Source: Anaerolineales bacterium
GTDB lineage: Bacteria; Chloroflexota; Anaerolineae; Promineifilales; Promineifilaceae
Direction of reading: 5' to 3'
Assembly (NCBI GenBank): GCA_020432595.1
Contig: JAGQGA010000001.1
Location: 17,896 to 40,366, forward strand
Length of the DNA: 22,471 nucleotides
In this document: in pieces, positions 17,017 to 22,471 of the stretch
Layout of the letters: each line of letters starts with the position of its first letter
Position numbering within the stretch: position 1 is the stretch's first letter
Made by a program: the position numbers and the translations under genes
The notes under the pieces: model-generated
The model's input: the letters and a program-made list of their open reading frames with translations, nothing else
What the model was told of the DNA's origin: nothing
Database searches by the model: none

Positions 17017-19758
17017 CTACTCCCCCGGCACAATGGCAAACGTAAACTCACCCACCGCATCCGACTGCGCCGTGGAACTGTCACAGTCTACATAGAGATA
17101 GTAGAAATAGTTCGTTTCCACGCTCACCAACGACCCACTGCCATCATAGTTGGCTGGGTCGTCGGTCAGCCAAGCGTAGCCAGTATAAGGCGTTGCGCTG
17201 CGATAGAGACTTTCCGTGCAGCCGCTTTGATCCGGTGTCCAGCCGTAAGAGCCATCGGCAGACATCGTCAGCGTGGGTGTCGTTGCCACCTGCGCTTCAG
17301 CCTCATACGCTCCCATGTCGCAGGCACCTTCCTGTGGCCGAGCCACGCCTCGCTGATCAACGGCTGGACAACCGCTGCCCGTCACCGCATCAATCGCCGG
17401 ACTGCCAGCCAGCAACGCCTTGGTTGGGGTGGCCCCGCCGTTGTCTTGCAGCGGCCCTAGCTTGGGATCAACCCCAACAATAGAGCCGTTGCCGCCGTTG
17501 CCAATGCCACACGCCTTACCGCCGGTGCCTTCAATAAAGTTATCGCCGTTGTTCGTCACCGTCGCATCGTTTTCACAATCCTTGTTGTTGTCGGCGATGA
17601 GCGACCCCTGCAAAATCAGTGTGCTGCTGTTGAGAATGCCGCCGCCGCGACTCGGCGCGGTGTTGGCGGCTACTGTGCTGTAGAGCAGTTGCAGCGTCCC
17701 GTTGGCGTTCCAAATCCCACCGGCTTGGAGGGAAGTGGCGGTGTTGTTGCTAACGGTGCTGTTGCGTAGGAGCAGATTGTTAGAATTGATGATGCCACCG
17801 CCAGAGCCAGCCGTGTTGTAGCTGATGGTGGATTGTTCGATAGTGGCAGTCCCTGTCGCGCCGTTCCACAAGGCACCGGCGACATAGGCTCGGCTGTTGG
17901 TTAGCTGACTTTGGCTGAGCGTCAGGGTGCCGCTGTTGTGAATGGCACCGCCATACGCTGTCGCGTCACTCCCCAGCAGACAGCCGTTGCTCAGCGTCAG
18001 GTTGTTAAGGGTGAGGTCGCCGCTGGCGGTGATGAGCAAGTGGCGGAAGGCGGGGTCGCTGCCGTCACAGCTGTAGCTGCTGTCGCGGCCAATAGTGTAG
18101 CCATTGCCTTGCAGCGTGATCTCGCTGGTGATGGGCACCAAGCCACTGTTGCCCAGACTGCTGTCGCTAATTTGGGTGAGGGTGACATCGCTGGTGAGGG
18201 TGATAGTATCGGCCGTTCCGTTGACATTGGCACATTGCAAAGCCGTGTTCAGTTCTGTTTCGCCACCGCTGCTCATGGTATAAGGGAAGGCAACCCCTGC
18301 TTCCGTACAGGAGACCTCAACTGCCCCAATGTCACACAGTCCCAACTGGGGGCGACTTGTCCCCCGCTGGTCGTCGGTATAGGTGGTGCCGCAGCCGTTG
18401 GTGCCAGCGGGAATCTGGTCGCGGGCGGGGCTGCTTAAGGTTGGGAGATGGGTTGGGGTGGGGCCACCGTTGTCGGCTAGGGCATTTAGCCCCACGTCGC
18501 CAACGGTGGCGTTGCCCGTGCCGCCGCTGCTGAGGCAGCGGCCGTCGCTGTCGAGATTGTAGCCGAGGGTGGCATCAATGATTGCAGGTCCATCACAATC
18601 GGCTGTGTGACCCGCTACAATGCTATTTTGCAGACGTACCGCTGTGTAGGTTAAACCGATGTCCGTTCCATTAGCGTAAATACCCTTCCCGCCATTGTTA
18701 ACAACCGTTGTATGCGCCAGCGTAACAATATCGGTTGCTTCGGCTGCCGCAGTCAGAACGGTATAGATAGTCCCATTCGCTGTGGCATCGTTGCCGCTAA
18801 TCGTACTGTTGCTGACATCTGCCCGAGCGTCTTGGACATTCAGGGCGGCACCTTGGATGCCTGTATTGCCAGAGAAGGTTGTGGTATTGATGGTTGCCGT
18901 TGCAAAAGCCATCATAATGCCAGCACCAGCTGGTGCTGAATTGTTAGTAAAAGTCGTGGTATCCATGTTAAGCGTCCCGAGTTCAACATATATCCCACCA
19001 CCAAACCCTGAGTTCGGATTACTAACAGCCCCCGTCGCTTGATTCTGACTGAAAGTGCTGTTGGTTATAGTCGAGCTGCCGTCTCGAAAATAGATGGCAC
19101 CACCAAGACCAAAGTTATCGGAGTTACTGGCAGTGGCAGTGTTGTTGTCAAACGTTGCATGGTCAACTTCGAGCGAGCCGGAGTCGCTATAGATGGCCCC
19201 ACCATACTGGGCATCGTTTTGGCTAAACTCTGAGTTGATGACAACAAGCGTGTTCTTGTTGTAGATCCCGCCCCCCCAACCTTCTGTCTGATTATTCTTA
19301 ACGACACTGTCCTTGATCGTAACGGTACCATTGGTCCAACTGTTGCGAATGGCACCGCCATAGCCAGCGGCGCCAGAGAGGCTGGTGGTGTTGCCATTTT
19401 GGAAAATAAGGTTATTAAAGGTGATGGTTAGGTTGTCGGCACCGATGGTGAAAATACGGCCGTTATTCTGCCCATCAAAAATAACCGCTGGCCCACCGTC
19501 AATGTTGCCGACAGTCCCTTTGATCTCCAAATTACGGGTGATGGTGTGGCTGCCGGTGATGGTGACGTATGCATTAATATTGATGGTGGCACAACTGCTG
19601 TCAGCCAGGGCGAGTTCAAAGGCGGTTTGGGCGGAGGCAGCGCCAACATTGCAGATGGCGGCGACTTCGGCATGGGTGGGGCTGGCAGCCAGCAGCAGCC
19701 AGCTCAATAGCAAAGCGATTATTACGGTTTTTATAGGTTGGATTGGTCGTTGCTTCAT
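17017..19758 (-). CDS. Secreted beta-helix repeat surface protein (surface protein 3)
   Basis: A 913-aa protein. The signal peptide is residues 1-30 (MKQRPIQPIK, core TVIIALLLSWLLLAA, cleavage after PTHA), clearly related to that of surface protein 2. Module 1 (about 31-482) has beta-helix rungs such as ITNSTFSQNQATG, MDTTTFTNNSAP and VSNSTISGNDATANG, and ends in THLPTLSSPARDQIPAG...DDQRGTSRPQLGLCDIGAVE. Module 2 (about 483-818) resembles the last module of surface protein 1 (ALQCANVNGTADTITL, LQGNGYTIGRDSSYSCDG) and ends DQRGVARPQEGACDMGAYEAE. Residues 820-913 are the shared FN3-like domain ending GEFTFAIVPGE. AGGAG lies 7 nt before the ATG, and the operator promoter is at 19838-19873. It is a shorter paralogue, probably an extracellular structural or adhesive protein. 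Confidence 0.87.
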   Translation of the reverse strand: MKQRPIQPIKTVIIALLLSWLLLAASPTHAEVAAICNVGAASAQTAFELALADSSCATININAYVTITGSHTITRNLEIKGTVGNIDGGPAVIFDGQNNGRIFTIGADNLTITFNNLIFQNGNTTSLSGAAGYGGAIRNSWTNGTVTIKDSVVKNNQTEGWGGGIYNKNTLVVINSEFSQNDAQYGGAIYSDSGSLEVDHATFDNNTATASNSDNFGLGGAIYFRDGSSTITNSTFSQNQATGAVSNPNSGFGGGIYVELGTLNMDTTTFTNNSAPAGAGIMMAFATATINTTTFSGNTGIQGAALNVQDARADVSNSTISGNDATANGTIYTVLTAAAEATDIVTLAHTTVVNNGGKGIYANGTDIGLTYTAVRLQNSIVAGHTADCDGPAIIDATLGYNLDSDGRCLSSGGTGNATVGDVGLNALADNGGPTPTHLPTLSSPARDQIPAGTNGCGTTYTDDQRGTSRPQLGLCDIGAVEVSCTEAGVAFPYTMSSGGETELNTALQCANVNGTADTITLTSDVTLTQISDSSLGNSGLVPITSEITLQGNGYTIGRDSSYSCDGSDPAFRHLLITASGDLTLNNLTLSNGCLLGSDATAYGGAIHNSGTLTLSQSQLTNSRAYVAGALWNGATGTATIEQSTISYNTAGSGGGIINSNNLLLRNSTVSNNTATSLQAGGIWNANGTLQLLYSTVAANTAPSRGGGILNSSTLILQGSLIADNNKDCENDATVTNNGDNFIEGTGGKACGIGNGGNGSIVGVDPKLGPLQDNGGATPTKALLAGSPAIDAVTGSGCPAVDQRGVARPQEGACDMGAYEAEAQVATTPTLTMSADGSYGWTPDQSGCTESLYRSATPYTGYAWLTDDPANYDGSGSLVSVETNYFYYLYVDCDSSTAQSDAVGEFTFAIVPGE

Positions 19759-19807
19759 CCAATTTCTCCTAAATCACGGTCTTGTCGGTTATCATTCTGT
19801 CGGCCGT

Positions 19808-19829
19808 TCGTCAAGGGAACTTCCAAGGG
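19808..19829 (-). promoter_or_regulatory. Conserved element at the start of the surface protein 3 leader
   Basis: Counterpart of 16775-16796, with one mismatch and the same distance from the -10 hexamer. On the minus strand it contains CCCTTGGAAGTTCCCTTGAC. The leader between this block and the ribosome site is less conserved than the block itself. Confidence 0.4.
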
Positions 19830-19837
19830 TTGTAGAT

Positions 19838-19873
19838 AGTATACAAAACAAGACGTTACACGAACGTTACACG
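19838..19873 (-). promoter_or_regulatory. Promoter with tandem 11-bp SARP-type operator for surface protein 3
   Basis: On the minus strand CGTGTAACGTT (19873-19863) and CGTGTAACGTC (19862-19852) precede 8 nt and the -10 hexamer TATACT (19843-19838). This is the most regular copy of the array. It lies in the 354-bp intergenic region 19759-20112, which otherwise holds the leader, one AACGGCCGTT (19894), a terminator for the gene to the right and one inverted repeat. No gene is seen there. Confidence 0.75.
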
Positions 19874-19997
19874 ATATGGGTTAGGGAGGGGAAAACGGCC
19901 GTTTTCCTATCTCAAACTATAAAATTCAACAAATCACAGACAGCCAATATCCATCGGACTGATGTTTGGCATGGGCTGCGCCCGAAAAGACAAAGAA

Positions 19998-20026
19998 AAG
20001 CCCGATTTTTCCTCAAAATCGGGCTT
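19998..20026 (-). terminator. Rho-independent terminator of surface protein 4
   Basis: A perfect 12-bp stem (AAGCCCGATTTT at 19998-20009, AAAATCGGGCTT at 20015-20026) with a 5-nt loop. On the minus strand it is followed by CTTTTCTTTG, a U-rich tail, so it ends transcription of the minus-strand gene whose stop is at 20113. Confidence 0.8.
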
Positions 20027-20053
20027 CTCCATTCATACGACACTCGATTCAGA

Positions 20054-20095
20054 CCTGACAGGTTTTGTGCATTCTGCGAATGCCAACCTGTCAGG
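20054..20095. repeat. Inverted repeat CCTGACAGGTT ... AACCTGTCAGG
   Basis: Perfect 11-bp arms at 20054-20064 and 20085-20095 with a 20-nt loop, lying between the stop codon of surface protein 4 and its terminator. It would fold in the 3' untranslated RNA. It resembles small dispersed intergenic hairpins. Confidence 0.6.
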
Positions 20096-20112
20096 CCCTG
20101 GTCAAAGACCAG

Positions 20113-22471
20113 CTACGGATTCATCGTCACATGCAGCCCGTCAATATCGCCAGAGAAACCAACGGCCGAAGCATCAAAGAACAAGCCAGGCCCGAAGGTT
20201 CCCGCCGTGTTGTCGCCAAGTGCCGTGGCGTGCAGGATGAACACATCCCGCCGCTCTGCACCGACGGCCGAGAAGCTGCCGTTAAGTGAGAAGTAGAAGT
20301 CACTGCCGGTATGGAACAACGCATCCACATCAACCGTGTTGCCGACCTTTGAGTTGTCAACCCCCATCGTCCACACCCCGGTGCTCATATCGAACAGCAT
20401 CACATCCTCGCGTTGCGCCACCAGACTGCTGCCGTTCACCTTAGCCTCGCCAGTGGTGGAGACGGCAAAGATGGGCAGCACGGAAGAAACCCACAGCCCG
20501 TCAATGTTTTCACTACTGCTGGTCAGATCGTGGGCAGAGCCATCAAAGAAGAGGCTAAAAATGCCCGTCGTGGCATCGTAGAAGACAATATCCTGTCTCG
20601 TCACCGCGCCTACATCCGGGATCGTCACCTCACCATCAAAGCTCATGTAGATGCTGCCGTTGTCGGTGATGTGGAAGGCATTGATGTCGCGGGTGAAGCC
20701 TTGCAGCGACCCATCAAAGAACAGCACCCAGGTGTTGCTGTCGGGGTAGTAGGCGAGAATGTCCTCATCCTCATAGCGCACACCGCCAACGCCGCCGCTG
20801 CCGGTGGTGCTGAGGTAGATGATGTTGCCTGTTGAACTGCTACCACCGCTGTTGATGAGGGTGTCTTCGCCTTCGCTGTTGTTGCCCACAGTGGGGTCTA
20901 GGGTGTCGCTGCTAATGGTGGCGGTGTGAACGGCCGTTCCCGCCGCAATCGCCTTCGTGTCCAAGGTAATCGTGGCCCCAGCACCATTGACTAGCGTCCC
21001 CAGCGAACAGGTCACGGTCGTTGTGCCGCTGCACGTCCCCACGCTGCTGCTGACGCTTTGCAGCAGCACCTTGCTGTCCAGGCTGATGACAACCTGCACA
21101 TTCTGCGCCGCATCTGGCCCGTTGTTATGGACAGTGACACTGTAGCGAATGGCATCGCCCACTGTCACCGGGTCGTTGTCCTCAACGAGGATAATGCTCA
21201 GGTCGGCTTCATCCCCTGCGGGTGGCGGGGTGATAGCCAGCAGCGGCTGGTCGGCGTTGATGGCAAAGCCGGTTACGCGCCGCGTATAGCCCACGGTTGA
21301 GCCGTCGAAGAAGAGATCGGGGTCGTAGCTGCCGGCCGTGTTGCTGCCTAGCGATGTTGGCACAAAGCGGAAGATGTCTTCATCTTTGCCGGAGAGTCCC
21401 GTCACGCTAAAGTCGCCAGTCGTCGTCAGGTAGAGATCGCCTGTGGTTGTGTCTAGCCAGACACCGTTGGTGTTTTCGCTGCTCATGTCCACATCGCTGC
21501 CGTCGTAGAGCAGTTCAAAGTCACCGGCGGTGGTCGCGCCCAGACTGGTGGCGTTGAACACAATCAGGTCTTCGTCGGCACCGCTGATGCTGCCGCCGCC
21601 CGTGGCGGGGACGCTCCAGGAGCCGGTGGTGGAGAGGATGAGGCGGCCATCGGCCGTCACCCCTACTGCATCAATAGCGGCCGTTAAGCCCACGTCCGAG
21701 CCGTCAAAGACGAGGGCAAAAGTGCCGCTGGTGGTCTCGCCCAGGCTGGCGGGGAAGAACTGCACCACATCGCTGCGGGTCACGCTGCCGACACCTGGCA
21801 CGTTGACCGGATTTTTGAAGGCCATCAGGATGGAGCCGTCTTCGAGCAGGCTAAAGCCATAGATGTCGTCGGTGATGTTGACATCGGAGCCGTCGAAGTA
21901 CATCGCCCAACTGCCGTCGGCCGGGTCGTAGGCGATGATGTCCTCATCGGCGTAGGCCAAGCCGTTGATGCTGGCGGTGTCTTCGCTGCTCAGGTACAGC
22001 ACGTAGGTGGTAGACGATACTTCGACTGCGCCGGCCGTGCAGTCACCGCTGCTATTGAGCGGACGCAGTTCACCCCGCTGGTCGGTGGTCGTCTGGTTAC
22101 AGGCCAGCGTCACGCCATTGTTGTTGATCGTCGTGCCGTTGGGGATGGCCCCAATGGCGGCACTTCCCGCGCCGGGCAGGTGCGTCTGCGTCGGGCCACC
22201 ATTATTCGCCAGCGCACCCAGGTTCAGGGTGGCACTATCCACCGATGTACCAATGAAGCCGCAGGAGGCGTCATCCGATAAGTTGTAGCCATTGTCTGTA
22301 ACAGCATCAATGATGGTACAGTTGTTGCCCGTGGCCCCAGCGGCAAAGATATTCCCAGCCATATGTGGCGTAAAGCCACGGATGCTGCCACCTAAGTTGC
22401 CAGAGAAGGTGCTGTTGGTCACCGTCAGCGTGCCGGCGGTGCCATAGGTGCTGATACCGCCGCCCGAGGCA
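20113..22471 (-). CDS. Surface protein 4: beta-helix part, DUF11-like domain and FDGSxVG repeats (N-terminus off right edge)
   Basis: The frame is open to the window edge (about 785 codons seen); rungs such as ASGGGISTYGTAGTLTVTNS run straight across the first possible internal start near 22422, so the true start is outside. About 150 residues of beta-helix ending in a choice-of-anchor Q-like motif (DNGGPTQTHLPGAGSAAIGA, TDQRGELRPLN, AGAVEV) come first. Four units of about 60 aa follow, each with YFDGSDV, a TTG-type hairpin and a DEDxIxF segment. Then a DUF11-like Ig domain appears (ADLSIILVEDNDPVTVGDAI, VTVHNNGPDAAQNVQV, CSLGTL), and four more units lead to the C-terminus DGLHVTMNP. The shared FN3-like end is absent. 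The repeats could form beta-propeller blades; this is inference. It is probably a secreted or surface protein. Its promoter cannot be seen. Confidence 0.82.
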   Translation of the reverse strand, partial: ASGGGISTYGTAGTLTVTNSTFSGNLGGSIRGFTPHMAGNIFAAGATGNNCTIIDAVTDNGYNLSDDASCGFIGTSVDSATLNLGALANNGGPTQTHLPGAGSAAIGAIPNGTTINNNGVTLACNQTTTDQRGELRPLNSSGDCTAGAVEVSSTTYVLYLSSEDTASINGLAYADEDIIAYDPADGSWAMYFDGSDVNITDDIYGFSLLEDGSILMAFKNPVNVPGVGSVTRSDVVQFFPASLGETTSGTFALVFDGSDVGLTAAIDAVGVTADGRLILSTTGSWSVPATGGGSISGADEDLIVFNATSLGATTAGDFELLYDGSDVDMSSENTNGVWLDTTTGDLYLTTTGDFSVTGLSGKDEDIFRFVPTSLGSNTAGSYDPDLFFDGSTVGYTRRVTGFAINADQPLLAITPPPAGDEADLSIILVEDNDPVTVGDAIRYSVTVHNNGPDAAQNVQVVISLDSKVLLQSVSSSVGTCSGTTTVTCSLGTLVNGAGATITLDTKAIAAGTAVHTATISSDTLDPTVGNNSEGEDTLINSGGSSSTGNIIYLSTTGSGGVGGVRYEDEDILAYYPDSNTWVLFFDGSLQGFTRDINAFHITDNGSIYMSFDGEVTIPDVGAVTRQDIVFYDATTGIFSLFFDGSAHDLTSSSENIDGLWVSSVLPIFAVSTTGEAKVNGSSLVAQREDVMLFDMSTGVWTMGVDNSKVGNTVDVDALFHTGSDFYFSLNGSFSAVGAERRDVFILHATALGDNTAGTFGPGLFFDASAVGFSGDIDGLHVTMNP

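Larger units (their letters stand above)
1005..20938. repeat. Dispersed 10-bp palindrome AACGGCCGTT (14 exact copies)
   Basis: Exact copies begin at 1005, 2626, 2945, 3762, 8707, 9204, 10321, 11314, 11413, 16851, 16891, 16969, 19894 and 20929. Near copies sharing ACGGCCGT or GGCCGTT lie around 3609, 5713, 9427, 11276, 18211, 19468, 19802 and 21681. Copies occur in coding DNA (the SARP gene, where frames give ETAV, KTAV or ERPF; also the hydrolase and surface genes) and in intergenic DNA. About 0.02 exact copies would be expected by chance in a window this size, so this is a highly iterated palindrome comparable in kind to cyanobacterial HIP1. It is not a gene-specific regulatory site. Confidence 0.85.

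Noticed and set aside
19385..20296. Plus-strand frame of 303 aa across the intergenic region
   Set aside because: It runs through the surface protein 3 promoter, a terminator and the end of gene 4, and has no family motifs.
22420..22422. Possible start codon of surface protein 4 at 22422
   Set aside because: The same frame continues upstream with typical beta-helix sequence to the window edge, and no signal peptide or ribosome site is present there.

Overview
The window looks like a chromosomal accessory region of a filamentous or surface-living bacterium, most likely Chloroflexota (Anaerolineae/Caldilineae/Ardenticatenia type). This rests on recognised family resemblance, not on a marker gene: an AfsR/SARP-type BTAD/NB-ARC/TPR regulator, the small 'YxAYLLRLxR' protein beside it, very long secreted beta-helix proteins ending in an FN3-like '(V)GEFxFAIVPG' domain, and a 10-bp palindrome (AACGGCCGTT) scattered through coding and non-coding DNA.

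Left end (1-2838, minus strand): the 5' part of an FAD-dependent amine oxidase of the sarcosine oxidase/SolA type, which runs off the left edge. It is preceded on the same strand by a CocE/NonD-type alpha/beta hydrolase. The hydrolase reading frame is broken by one extra base near position 905. A large inverted repeat separates the two genes.

Main block (3099-22471): four large, related minus-strand genes for secreted parallel beta-helix proteins of 1676, 1754, 913 and more than 785 aa. Three begin inside the window with clear signal peptides and share a C-terminal domain of about 90 aa. The fourth continues past the right edge and has a different C-terminal half (DUF11-like domain between two sets of 'FDGSxVG' repeats). 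One plus-strand gene (8435-11374) encodes a 979-aa SARP-type regulator, divergent from a 68-aa gene that precedes the first surface-protein gene.

The most interesting signal is regulatory. All three complete surface-protein transcription units are preceded by the same promoter design: two tandem 11-bp direct repeats (consensus CGTGTNRCGTT), exactly 8 bp, then a -10 hexamer. This is the geometry described for SARP activators, and one copy lies in the divergent intergenic region beside the SARP gene. The window therefore appears to hold a local regulon in which one SARP/NB-ARC/TPR regulator controls a family of giant surface proteins.

The locus grew by module duplication. Behind the second operator lies a 29-codon relic of the SARP C-terminus, followed by a near-identical copy of the SARP 3' junction. 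The surface genes contain kilobase-scale in-frame tandem duplications and mosaic segments. No tRNA, rRNA, CRISPR array or insertion sequence was recognised.
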